From the NCBI RefSeq assembly GCF_000735695.2, contig NZ_JASZ02000020.1:1-46338 (forward strand): DNA of 46,338 nt, in the 5' to 3' direction. Below are positions 25,776-35,484 of this stretch, one piece after another; position 1 is the first letter of the stretch; every line of letters starts with the position of its first letter. The notes under the pieces were generated by a model, which saw nothing but the letters and a program-made list of their open reading frames with translations, did not search any database and was not told the origin of the DNA. The stretch comes from Kaistella haifensis DSM 19056. GTDB taxonomy: Bacteria; Bacteroidota; Bacteroidia; Flavobacteriales; Weeksellaceae. The translations under genes were made by a program, and so were the position numbers.

Positions 25776-26354
25776 ATGCAGGATTTTATGCTTTATTTAA
25801 AATTGGGTTGGGAACATATTGTTTCTTTGGACGCACTTGATCATCAGCTTTTTGTGTTGGTTTTGATGGCTATTTTTGTTTTCAAAGATTGGAAAAAAAT
25901 CCTTTGGGTGGTTACTGCATTTACCATAGGACATTCGATTACTTTGGTGCTTAGTGCATTCGATATTTTGCGCGCACCGGCGAAATGGGTGGAGTTTTTA
26001 ATCCCTTTAACCATTGTGATCACGGCTTTAGATAATATTTTGATGCGGAACAAACCACAGAATTTGATGCAGATGAATTATTTTTTCGCTCTGTTTTTCG
26101 GATTGATTCACGGGATGGGATTTGCGAATACCGCGCGAATGATGATGTCGAAAGAGCAAAGTATTTTCGTTCCACTTTTGGGATTCAATATCGGGTTGGA
26201 AGTGGGGCAAATTGCTGTAGTTGTTGTGATTATGATCCTTCATTTCGTGATGCTTACTTTGTTTAGAGTCAACAAAAAAGAATGGGTAATGTTTGTTTCC
26301 TCCGCTGTTTTTGCTTTGGCTTTGAAAATGGCTTTAGAAAGAATTCCTTTTTAA
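25776..26354 (+). CDS. HupE/UreJ family membrane protein
   Basis: A 192-residue polytopic membrane protein with about six hydrophobic segments. His-containing motifs of the family are present: WEHIVSLDALDH near the N-terminus, TIGHSITL and GLIHGMGFA. HupE/UreJ proteins are linked to nickel uptake, but this short Flavobacteriia type occurs without hydrogenase or urease genes, and none are nearby, so the cargo is uncertain. The ATG at 25776 (MQDFMLYLKLGW) is preferred to a GTG eight codons upstream. Confidence 0.8.
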   Translation: MQDFMLYLKLGWEHIVSLDALDHQLFVLVLMAIFVFKDWKKILWVVTAFTIGHSITLVLSAFDILRAPAKWVEFLIPLTIVITALDNILMRNKPQNLMQMNYFFALFFGLIHGMGFANTARMMMSKEQSIFVPLLGFNIGLEVGQIAVVVVIMILHFVMLTLFRVNKKEWVMFVSSAVFALALKMALERIPF

Positions 26355-26437
26355 AATGTTAAAATCATTATTTATTAGGCGTTTTTTGTAACGATTTCAT
26401 AGTTTTGAAGACTATTTATTAAAAACCACGACATTCC

Positions 26438-28813
26438 ATGAAGTTTAAATCCACCATTATTCTCTCTTTTTTTATTCCTTTAGGAATTTATGCCCAAGAT
26501 ATTCAGAACAATCCGAAAAGCAATCACGGCAACAAATTTGAGCAACTAGGAACCATTTTGCCATCGCCCAATGTGTATAGAACCGCTTCCGGAGCACCCG
26601 GACAAGGGTATTGGCAAAACCGAGCAGATTATCAAATCAATGCTTATTTGGATGAAGATAAACGAAATTTGAAAGGCTCCGAAACCGTAACTTACTATAA
26701 TAATTCACCCGACGATTTAGAATATCTTTGGCTACAGTTGGATGAAAACCAACAATCAACCGTGAAAAATGCGGGTTATGATTTCGAATCAAAATTGCCA
26801 AAACAAACCACCACAGATCGCTTAAGAACTTCGGATTTGCCTGCGAAGGACAATGGTTATGGGGTGAATTTAGAAAAAGTAACCGATGCTTCCGGCAATC
26901 CGTTGAAATATATCGTGAATAAAACCATGATGCGGATTGATTTGCCAAAAGTTTTGAAGAAAGGTGAAAAGTTTGTCTTCAAAATCGATTGGAATTATAA
27001 TATTCCAAACCGGATGGAATTGGGCGGTAGAGGTGGTTACGAAAACTTCCCGGAAGACGGAAACGATCTTTACACGATTACGCAATGGTTCCCGAGAATG
27101 TGCGTTTATAGTGATTTCAAAGGTTGGCAAAACAACCAATTCACCGGAAGAGGCGAATTTGCTTTAGCTTTCGGAGATTATAAAGTGACGATGAACGTTC
27201 CTGCGGATCATATCGTGGCATCAACGGGAGTTGGGAAAAATTTTGAACAAGTGCTTACTTCGGCTCAATTGGCAAGATGGAAACGGTCTCAAAGTTCTGC
27301 GGAACCGGTAGAGATTGTTACTTTAGACGAAGCCAAAAAAGCAGAAAAGAATAAATCAAAACAAAGAAAAACTTGGGTTTTCGAAGCGGAAAATGTAAGA
27401 GATTTTGCTTGGACTTCCTCTAGAAAATATGTTTGGGACGCAATGAAAGTAGTAATTCCTGAAAACAACAATCAGGTGATGGCGATGAGTTTGTATCCGA
27501 AAGAAGCATACAACCTTTATAGAAAATTCTCAACCAAAGCGGTTGCGCATACCATCAAAACTTATTCAGAATTCACCGTTCCTTATCCATATCCAGTGGC
27601 GCAGTCCATCGAAGCGGCAAACGGAATGGAATATCCGATGATTTGTTTTAATTACGGAAGAACCGAAAAAGACGGAACCTATTCCGAAGGAATTAAAAAC
27701 GGAATGATCGGTGTAATCATCCATGAAGTTGGACATAATTTCTTCCCAATGATCATCAATTCTGATGAAAGACAATGGAGCTGGATGGATGAAGGGTTGA
27801 ATACTTTTGTGGAATATTTAACCGAAGAAAAATGGGATAATAAATTCCCCTCAAGAAGAGGTCCCGCTCACACGATTGTTGATTATATGAAGCTTCCGAA
27901 AGAGCAGTTGGAACCCATCATGACGAATTCCGAGAATATCATTCATTTTGGTCCGAACGCTTATGCAAAACCGGCAACGGGACTTAATATTCTGCGCGAA
28001 ACTATTATGGGAAGAGAACTTTTTGATGAGGCGTTTAAAACCTATTCCAAAAGATGGGCTTTCAAACATCCGGAACCTGCAGATTTTTTCAGAACAATGA
28101 ATGATGCGAGTGCCGAAAACCTCGATTGGTTCTGGAGAGGTTGGTTCTACGGAATTGATCCTGTGGATATTTCTATTGATAAAGTAACAGTGGCGTCTCC
28201 GAATTTGGAGGTCGAACCTAAATCCCGCGAGATTACTTATACCGTAGATGAGCCGCTTCAAAATGATTTTGAAGATATTTCGAAAATCCGAAACAGAAAT
28301 GATAAAAATATCAGTTTCTACACCGATAAAGACAAGGAAACCCAAGATTTCTATTGGAGATACAACCGAGGATTGGAGAAAGTTGATCAGAACAAAAAAT
28401 ATACTTTGAAAGTTGATAATTTGGAGAAAATTCCGAATAATGAAAAAGCAAAATTAAAGGATATTTATGCATATCAAATCGATTTCAGCAACAAAGGCGG
28501 TTTGGTAATGCCGATTATTCTTGAGTTTAATTTTGAAGATGGCAGCAAATTGAATGATAAATCTTCCGCGCAAATCTGGAGAAAAAATGAGCAGAAAGTT
28601 TCGAAAACTTATTATTTCGATAAAAAACTGAAATCCATTCAGTTGGACCCGATGAGAGAAACCGCGGACATCGATACTTCTAATAATTTCTGGGGAGAAA
28701 TTCCGGAACCGGCTTCAAAATTTGAAGTCTTTAAACAGAAAAACGGAGAAGTGGCAAGAGGAGCTGCACAAGGAAAAGTAAATCCGATGCAGGCCGCCGG
28801 AAAGAAAAATTAA
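26438..28813 (+). CDS. Secreted M1 family metallopeptidase
   Basis: A 791-residue gluzincin. A signal peptide (cleavage after GIYA) precedes a beta domain, and the catalytic domain has HEVGH (His429, Glu430, His433) and the third zinc ligand Glu452 in WMDEGLN, with the 18-residue spacing of the HExxH-x18-E clan. The classical GAMEN motif of M1 aminopeptidases is replaced here by NGMEY (AANGMEYPMI). The C-terminal ~180 residues are charged and variable. It probably trims peptides in the periplasm. The HupE-like gene lies upstream on the same strand, and a terminator follows. Confidence 0.92.
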   Translation: MKFKSTIILSFFIPLGIYAQDIQNNPKSNHGNKFEQLGTILPSPNVYRTASGAPGQGYWQNRADYQINAYLDEDKRNLKGSETVTYYNNSPDDLEYLWLQLDENQQSTVKNAGYDFESKLPKQTTTDRLRTSDLPAKDNGYGVNLEKVTDASGNPLKYIVNKTMMRIDLPKVLKKGEKFVFKIDWNYNIPNRMELGGRGGYENFPEDGNDLYTITQWFPRMCVYSDFKGWQNNQFTGRGEFALAFGDYKVTMNVPADHIVASTGVGKNFEQVLTSAQLARWKRSQSSAEPVEIVTLDEAKKAEKNKSKQRKTWVFEAENVRDFAWTSSRKYVWDAMKVVIPENNNQVMAMSLYPKEAYNLYRKFSTKAVAHTIKTYSEFTVPYPYPVAQSIEAANGMEYPMICFNYGRTEKDGTYSEGIKNGMIGVIIHEVGHNFFPMIINSDERQWSWMDEGLNTFVEYLTEEKWDNKFPSRRGPAHTIVDYMKLPKEQLEPIMTNSENIIHFGPNAYAKPATGLNILRETIMGRELFDEAFKTYSKRWAFKHPEPADFFRTMNDASAENLDWFWRGWFYGIDPVDISIDKVTVASPNLEVEPKSREITYTVDEPLQNDFEDISKIRNRNDKNISFYTDKDKETQDFYWRYNRGLEKVDQNKKYTLKVDNLEKIPNNEKAKLKDIYAYQIDFSNKGGLVMPIILEFNFEDGSKLNDKSSAQIWRKNEQKVSKTYYFDKKLKSIQLDPMRETADIDTSNNFWGEIPEPASKFEVFKQKNGEVARGAAQGKVNPMQAAGKKN

Positions 28814-28826
28814 AAAAACCAAAAAG

Positions 28827-28857
28827 AAAGTCATTCAAATCGCTGAATGGCTTTTTT
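28827..28857 (+). terminator. Terminator of the M1 peptidase gene
   Basis: AAAGTCATTCA and TGAATGGCTTT form an 11-bp stem (one GU pair) followed by seven T residues. Confidence 0.85.
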
Positions 28858-28971
28858 TCTGCCAAAATTGCACATCCTTCATTTTTAAAATGACAGTTTT
28901 GCAGTTTGTTTTTGTTGGCATTGTTTTGGAGAAAAGTCGGGTGTACATTAATAATTTAAACCCTAAAAAAT

Positions 28972-29250
28972 ATGTCAGTAAATTTTAAACCTTTAGCAGA
29001 CCGAGTATTGATAGAACCAACGGCTGCAGAAACGAAAACCGCGTCAGGAATCATCATTCCGGACACAGCAAAAGAAAAACCACAAGAAGGAACTGTAGTT
29101 GCAGTTGGACCTGGAAAAAAAGACGAGCCAACAACCGTTCAGGTAGGCGACAAAGTTCTTTACGGAAAATATTCAGGTTCTGAATTAAAACTGAACGGTA
29201 AAGATTATTTAATTGTAAAAGAAGGAGATTTATTGGGAATTCTGGGATAA
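28972..29250 (+). CDS. groES: Co-chaperonin GroES
   Basis: A 92-residue GroES of normal length. [12 protein letters not shown], the mobile loop [20 protein letters not shown] and [11 protein letters not shown] are all present. It caps the GroEL ring during protein folding. The two genes are separated by 113 bases that contain a tandem repeat. No CIRCE operator (TTAGCACTC-N9-GAGTGCTAA) is visible upstream, so heat control must use another system. Confidence 0.97.
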   Translation: MSVNFKPLADRVLIEPTAAETKTASGIIIPDTAKEKPQEGTVVAVGPGKKDEPTTVQVGDKVLYGKYSGSELKLNGKDYLIVKEGDLLGILG

Positions 29251-29320
29251 GATTTCAGATTGCAGACATCAGGTTTCACACATGAAATTTGATGCATTTT
29301 TTATAGTAAATCATTAAACA

Positions 29321-30986
<1,666 letters not shown>

Positions 30987-30998
30987 GACTGGCTGCCA

Positions 30999-31031
30999 AA
31001 ACCTTATAGGTTTCTGAAACCTATAAGGTTT
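30999..31031. repeat. 15-bp palindrome after groEL
   Basis: AAACCTTATAGGTTT (30999-31013) and AAACCTATAAGGTTT (31017-31031) pair perfectly across the loop CTG. No T run follows, so it is more likely a repetitive or mRNA-stabilising element than a terminator. Confidence 0.75.
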
Positions 31032-31050
31032 CGAAAGTTTCGAGATATAC

Positions 31051-31086
31051 AAATCCGTTCAGAATTTTCTGGGCGGATTTTTTTTT
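31051..31086 (+). terminator. Terminator of groES-groEL
   Basis: AAATCCGTTCAGA (31051-31063) pairs with TCTGGGCGGATTT (31068-31080), with two GU pairs, and is followed by T residues to 31086. Confidence 0.85.
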
Positions 31087-31088
31087 GT

Positions 31089-31191
31089 AGCCGGGAACCT
31101 GCTCTCCGCTATTACTCCTCGCTCTGCCGCTCCCGGCTCGTACCTCGCCGTCCGCGGCTTCGCTGTGGGGTAGCCGCTGCGATCAGGGCTA
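31089..31191. other. GC-rich structured intergenic element
   Basis: About 100 bases with clearly higher GC than everything around it. AGCCGGGA (31089-31096) pairs with TCCCGGCT (31131-31138), and TAGCC (31171-31175) with GGCTA (31187-31191). Read on the minus strand it starts CTAGCCCTGATCGCAGCGG and later has ATAGCGGAGAGCAGG. From memory this frame of conserved ends around a variable hairpin occurs in many intergenic regions of Flavobacteriia; no function is known to me. It contains no credible gene. Confidence 0.6.
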
Positions 31192-31278
31192 GGGGTTCGG
31201 TTTCCAAAAACAACTTATTAAAAGCATATTAATATTTTGATAAAGTAGAAGCTTAAACCAATCTTGTTTCTACATGTG

Positions 31279-31309
31279 TCTGAAAAATGAAGGAATAATA
31301 GTAACTTTG
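31279..31309 (+). promoter_or_regulatory. Promoter of the restriction-modification operon
   Basis: TCTG (31279-31282, one base from the -33 box TTTG) and, 19 bases later, TAACTTTG (31302-31309), a full match to TAnnTTTG. The endonuclease ATG is only 4 bases after the -7 box, so the mRNA should begin at or next to the start codon. Confidence 0.55.
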
Positions 31310-31313
31310 CAAT

Positions 31314-32234
31314 ATGGATAAAAAAACTAAAAATAGGTTTAAAAAAGATTTTAAGGACGCTTTAAATATTTTTTCGGAAGAACTGGAAAAATATGTTTCC
31401 ACGGAAAATGGAGATTGGTCGGTAAAAGGTTTTATAGATGTCTATAAGAATATCTATACCATATCTTCAGATACAAAAATAGTTTCTAAAATCCTTGAAA
31501 TACACATATTCCCACAAATCTTACAATTCGCCGAAGAGAATAATTATAATATTATTCTTACGGAGCATCAAAATTATTACCCTGATCTAACTTTTATACA
31601 TAAGAAATATCAGGAAGTGAAATTTGCTGTCGATTTAAAGACCACTTACCGGAAGAAAAGTGGTGTGTCTAGTTTTACTTTGGGCAGCCATGGAAGTTAC
31701 TTTAAAGAAAGAGACAAAAAGAAAAATATACAATACCCTTACAATGAATATCTCGCACATTTTTGCTTGGGTATAATCTACACTAGAACAGATATGTCGG
31801 ATGATGCTTCGGATACAGAAATATATCAAGTCCAAGATCTTCAAGAGGAATACGAAACCGAGAATCAAATGGTGGGAGAAAGGGAAGTAACGACCGTTAA
31901 AAATTTAAAATCAATTACATCCGTAATTAAAGATTTTGACTTTTTTGTTGCCGAAAAATGGAAGATTGCAAGTGATAAACAAGGCTCTGGAAATACAGCG
32001 AACATTGGAGCAACTCTAAGCATTGAAGATCTTAGAAAAGAAAATGGTATTTTTAGTCAATTGGGAGAAGAATGGTTTGATGAATATTGGATAAATTATG
32101 AGTCTGCTACAATGCTAAAAAATGGAGAGCCCAAAAAAATTACTACGCTTAAAGATTTTTTAGAGTTTAAAGGAAGAAGTGACTTTTGGGATAAAATTGT
32201 TACTCGTCCAACTACAAGAAAAAACACAAAATGA
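31314..32234 (+). CDS. EcoRV-type type II restriction endonuclease
   Basis: A 306-residue PD-(D/E)xK nuclease that aligns by eye with EcoRV (245 residues). NYYPDLTF gives Asp91 and FAVDLKTTY gives Asp107 and Lys109, matching EcoRV Asp74, Asp90 and Lys92 with the same spacing; Glu62 fits EcoRV Glu45. GSGNTANIG (224-232) matches the EcoRV recognition loop GSGNTTNIG, which contacts the bases of GATATC, so the same blunt-cutting specificity is inferred. The extra length comes mainly from an N-terminal ~17 residues, an acidic insert at about 160-195 and a longer C-terminus. The stop overlaps the methyltransferase start (ATGA). Confidence 0.9.
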   Translation: MDKKTKNRFKKDFKDALNIFSEELEKYVSTENGDWSVKGFIDVYKNIYTISSDTKIVSKILEIHIFPQILQFAEENNYNIILTEHQNYYPDLTFIHKKYQEVKFAVDLKTTYRKKSGVSSFTLGSHGSYFKERDKKKNIQYPYNEYLAHFCLGIIYTRTDMSDDASDTEIYQVQDLQEEYETENQMVGEREVTTVKNLKSITSVIKDFDFFVAEKWKIASDKQGSGNTANIGATLSIEDLRKENGIFSQLGEEWFDEYWINYESATMLKNGEPKKITTLKDFLEFKGRSDFWDKIVTRPTTRKNTK

Positions 32235-33151
32235 AAGTTATAGTTCCGCCTATTAAAAGCCAAGGCATAAAAACAAAGCTTGTCCCGTGGATTAGGGATC
32301 TAGCACCTAGAGTTCCCGGTAGATGGATTGAGCCATTCTTGGGAACAGGAGTGGTTGCATTTAATTCAGGTTATAAAAAGGCTTTGCTAAATGATACAAA
32401 CCCGCATATCATAAATTTTTATAAGGGTATACAAAAGAAAGAAATTACTGCAGCTTTGATGAAGGACTATCTTGAAAAAGAGGGTGCTATCTTAAGCAAG
32501 GCAGAGAATAATGGTTACGAACACTATCTAAAAATTCGTTCACGCTTTAATAAGGAATTTTCGCCTTACGATTTTATCTTTTTATCCAGAGCGGGATTTA
32601 ATGGTATGATGAGATTTAATAAAAAAGGCCACTGGAATATTCCGTTTTGTAAAAAACCAGACCGTTTTGCGCAAGCTTACGTTACTAAAATAACTAACCA
32701 AGTAGCTATTACTTCTCAAATTATTCAAACCGAGCCTAATTGGATGTTTCAAAATAAGTCGTTCGCAGAGATTATTCCATTAGCCAATGAAAACGACATT
32801 ATCTATTGCGATCCACCTTACTATGGTAGGCATGTTGATTATTTTAATGGCTGGACTGAGGATGACGAGGAACTATTATTTAATTTATTAAGTGAAACAA
32901 AAGCTAAATTCATTCTTTCAACATGGCATCATAATGATTGGCGTAAAAATGAAATGATTGACAAATTTTGGGGAAGGTTTAATGTAGTTACTAAAGATCA
33001 CTTTTATCATAACGGCGGAAATATAGAAAACAGACGGACAGTAGTTGAAGCTTTGATTTGCAATTTTGATACTGGCAATTTTGAACAACATAATCATGGT
33101 GTGAAGGATAAAATAAAAATCGAACAATTAGAAATTAATTGGAGAAGCTAA
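32231..33151 (+). CDS. D12-class DNA adenine-N6 methyltransferase (EcoRV-type modification enzyme)
   Basis: A 306-residue methyltransferase of the Dam/M.EcoRV class. The AdoMet site EPFLGTGVVAFN follows the N-terminal segment, and the catalytic motif DPPYYGR is in the second half (order alpha type, as in Dam). The target is inferred to be adenine in GATATC from its partner endonuclease, which it would protect against. Being downstream of the endonuclease and sharing its promoter, it must be translated efficiently; no C-protein regulator gene is present. Confidence 0.9.
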   Translation: MKVIVPPIKSQGIKTKLVPWIRDLAPRVPGRWIEPFLGTGVVAFNSGYKKALLNDTNPHIINFYKGIQKKEITAALMKDYLEKEGAILSKAENNGYEHYLKIRSRFNKEFSPYDFIFLSRAGFNGMMRFNKKGHWNIPFCKKPDRFAQAYVTKITNQVAITSQIIQTEPNWMFQNKSFAEIIPLANENDIIYCDPPYYGRHVDYFNGWTEDDEELLFNLLSETKAKFILSTWHHNDWRKNEMIDKFWGRFNVVTKDHFYHNGGNIENRRTVVEALICNFDTGNFEQHNHGVKDKIKIEQLEINWRS

Positions 33152-33202
33152 GAAAATGTTACTAATTTAAAACTGTATCCCACCTCAAAATTTTCTCAAG
33201 CC

Positions 33203-33391
33203 AACCCGAACCACCGCTCTTAAACCCCATCGATAGGGTGGCCTACCCCAAAAATGAGGCTCTGCACCCCAAAAATAAGGTCTCGCACCCCAAAAGTGAG
33301 GTTCGGAACCCCAAATTTTAGCCAAAGAACCCCAAATTTGCACCTTTGAACCGCATCTATGCACGGTGAGACCGCATACATGTGCATTAAT
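33203..33391. repeat. 21-bp tandem repeat array (about nine units)
   Basis: ACCCC or ACCGC recurs every 21 bases at 33224, 33245, 33266, 33287, 33308, 33329, 33350 and 33371, with a degenerate unit at 33203. Units have diverged outside this anchor (for example ACCCCAAAAATGAGGCTCTG). The minus strand is open across the array (33185-33409) and reads as Trp-Gly heptads such as WGAEPHF and WGARPYF. The frame begins right after a terminator and has no promoter in view, so expression is doubtful. Confidence 0.85.
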
Positions 33392-33405
33392 CGATATTTT
33401 CGGGA

Positions 33406-33434
33406 ACAAAAATCCCCAGCTGATGCCGGGGATT
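33406..33434 (-). terminator. Terminator of the 166-residue hypothetical gene
   Basis: AATCCCC (33411-33417) and GGGGATT (33428-33434) pair; on the minus strand a T run follows. It begins a few bases after the gene's stop. Confidence 0.8.
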
Positions 33435-33437
33435 GTT

Positions 33438-33938
33438 CTAAGCGGTTGGGCTATCGGTTTCTGGAGCGGGCTTTTCTTTACCTTTACCCGAGCGGTTGAA
33501 AAACTGTTTCATTTCATTCATCTTGGTCTCGTAACCGGGTGCCTGCGAACCGGCTTTGTAGGTGGTGTAGGCATAATCATCCAGCGCGCTTTGGTAATTG
33601 TCGTAATCGTGCAGAATTTTTGCGTTTTTAATTCTTTCCGAAAGTGCATCCAGGCGGTACTGAAGATTTTCCATCACCTGTCGGCTGTTGTAATCTTTTT
33701 CAAATTCGTCCCAATCCAGATCGGGTACCGAAAGGTTGGGCGAGTTGCGGCGGTAGTCCCATACTTTGTTCACCAGCAGTTTGTTCTGCTCATTCACACT
33801 GCCATAGGTGCTGCGTTCTTCAGCGGTAAGGGTTACCGTAAGCACCGCGAGTGCATTTTCTAGTTGGGTTAGGGCATCTTGTGCGGCGGTTACCTGAGCT
33901 TCTGTCAGGTGCGCATTGTTCAAATTGGTAATAGGCAT
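33438..33938 (-). CDS. Hypothetical alpha-helical protein
   Basis: A 166-residue protein of unknown function. The ATG at 33938 (MPITNLNNAHLTEAQ) is chosen; 21 further codons upstream are hydrophobic and Lys-rich but look like leader sequence. Most of the protein is predicted to be helical, with Ala/Leu/Glu-rich stretches (VTAAQDALTQLENALAVL), a conserved-looking central part (VNKVWDYRRNSPNLSVPDLD) and a charged tail ending in KGKEKPAPETDSPTA. There is no signal peptide. Similar genes occur in other Flavobacteriia from memory, but I cannot name the family. Confidence 0.65.
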   Translation of the reverse strand: MPITNLNNAHLTEAQVTAAQDALTQLENALAVLTVTLTAEERSTYGSVNEQNKLLVNKVWDYRRNSPNLSVPDLDWDEFEKDYNSRQVMENLQYRLDALSERIKNAKILHDYDNYQSALDDYAYTTYKAGSQAPGYETKMNEMKQFFNRSGKGKEKPAPETDSPTA

Positions 33939-33983
33939 AACTTTGTGTTTTTTGATTACGATAAATATAATAAATTTCTTTAA

Positions 33984-34016
33984 ACAAAAAAATCCGTTCA
34001 ACGAATTGAACGGATT
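33984..34016 (-). terminator. Terminator of pyk
   Basis: AATCCGTTCAA and TTGAACGGATT pair perfectly (11 bp). On the minus strand the loop is TTCG, a stable UUCG tetraloop, and a run of T follows. Confidence 0.92.
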
Positions 34017-34038
34017 GCTATAAATATCGTAACGATTT

Positions 34039-35484
34039 CTAAATCGTCGTTAATCTCAGGGTATTGGTTTTACCACCTTCGTAAGCTGGTGTTGCGTTCA
34101 GGTTGATCACGAAATCGCCCTGTTCTACAAAACCGTTGGTGTGCGCCAGCATATTCACCTGAATAATGGTTTCGTCGGTAGATTTCTGCATGTCGTAATA
34201 AAATGCACGTACGCCCCAAAGCAAATTCAACATCGTAAGCACTCTTCTGTTGGAAGAGAATACGATGATGTTGGAATTCGGACGGTGTGCCGAAATTTGA
34301 AACGCGGTATAACCAGAATAGGTAAGCGTGATGATCGCTTCTACGTTGGTTGTTTTTGCAATTCTCACTGCTGCCAAACATACCCGATTGGTAATAAAAC
34401 GCTCGTCAACACAATTGAATTCGTGCTCGATCGGAGAGTTCTTGCTTTGGTAGAAATGAGTTTGCTCGATGTTTTTTACAATTTTCGACATGTTGCTTAC
34501 TACATCTACCGGATATTTTCCTACGGAAGTTTCTCCGGAAAGCATCACCGCATCAGCCCCATCAAGTACCGAGTTTGCCACGTCATTGACCTCTGCTCTG
34601 GTTGGGGTTAAACTGGTGATCATGGTTTCCATCATCTGGGTTGCAATAATTACCGGTTTAGAATATTTTCTGGCGATTTCTACCAAGTTTTTCTGGATGG
34701 CGGGAACATCTTCCATAGGAACCTCCACACCCAAATCTCCTCGGGCAACCATTAATCCATCACATTCTACCAAGATTTGCTCGATGTTTTTTACTCCTTC
34801 TGGTTTTTCAATCTTGGCAATGATCGGGGTTTTGTGCTTGTTGGTTGGGTGATTTTTCATCAATTCTTTCAAATCGATGATATCCTGCGCATGGCGCACG
34901 AAGGATAAAGCGATCCAGTCCAGCTCCAGATCAAGCATGAAGTTTGCGTCTTCCACATCTTTTTCAGTAAGTGCGGGAAGCGAAACATTGGTGTTCGGCA
35001 GGTTGACCCCTTTTTTAGAACTCAGTGGCCCACCCTGTATTGTTTTTGCTCGTACGGTATCGATTTCGTTGGTTTCAATAACTTCTAAAACCAGTTTACC
35101 ATCGTCGATTAGGATTCTTTCACCAACTTTCACATCTTGAGGAAACTTTTGGTACGTCATGTAAACTTTGGTAGAATCTCCTTCGATTTTTTCGTTGGTA
35201 AAGGTGAGAATATCACCAGGATTGAGGTAAGAACCTTCTTTTACAACGCCAACACGTAGTTTAGGACCTTGTAAATCTCCCAAAATACCCACTGAGTAGC
35301 CATATTCTTGGTTCAGTTCGCGGATGGTGTTTACATTTTTCCTTACTAAATCGTAATCTGCGTGGGAGAAATTTATTCTGAAAACATCTACACCTGCCTG
35401 GATCAGTTGCAGCATCGTTTCTTTATCGGATGAAGCAGGGCCTAAGGTGGCAATGATTTTTGTCTTTTTTAAATATTTATTCAT
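34039..35484 (-). CDS. pyk: Pyruvate kinase
   Basis: A 481-residue glycolytic enzyme that makes pyruvate and ATP from phosphoenolpyruvate and ADP. The N-terminus KKTKIIATLGPAS and the PIIAKIEKPEGVKNI signature with the catalytic lysine are present, followed by MVARGDLGVEVP and QMMETMITSLTPTRAEVNDV; the C-terminal domain carries the allosteric region. The ATG overlaps the end of the IPExxxVDY gene by 8 bases. It is the last gene of the fatty-acid/rnc operon and ends at a UUCG terminator. Confidence 0.97.
   Translation of the reverse strand: MNKYLKKTKIIATLGPASSDKETMLQLIQAGVDVFRINFSHADYDLVRKNVNTIRELNQEYGYSVGILGDLQGPKLRVGVVKEGSYLNPGDILTFTNEKIEGDSTKVYMTYQKFPQDVKVGERILIDDGKLVLEVIETNEIDTVRAKTIQGGPLSSKKGVNLPNTNVSLPALTEKDVEDANFMLDLELDWIALSFVRHAQDIIDLKELMKNHPTNKHKTPIIAKIEKPEGVKNIEQILVECDGLMVARGDLGVEVPMEDVPAIQKNLVEIARKYSKPVIIATQMMETMITSLTPTRAEVNDVANSVLDGADAVMLSGETSVGKYPVDVVSNMSKIVKNIEQTHFYQSKNSPIEHEFNCVDERFITNRVCLAAVRIAKTTNVEAIITLTYSGYTAFQISAHRPNSNIIVFSSNRRVLTMLNLLWGVRAFYYDMQKSTDETIIQVNMLAHTNGFVEQGDFVINLNATPAYEGGKTNTLRLTTI

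Noticed and set aside
28915-28930. TTGGCATTGTTTTGGA upstream of groES as a sigma-54 promoter
   Set aside because: The GG and the downstream GG are one base too close and the second element lacks GC, so it does not fit the -24/-12 consensus.
33203-33391. 21-bp array as a CRISPR array
   Set aside because: The units are adjacent without spacers, diverge strongly and no cas gene is present.
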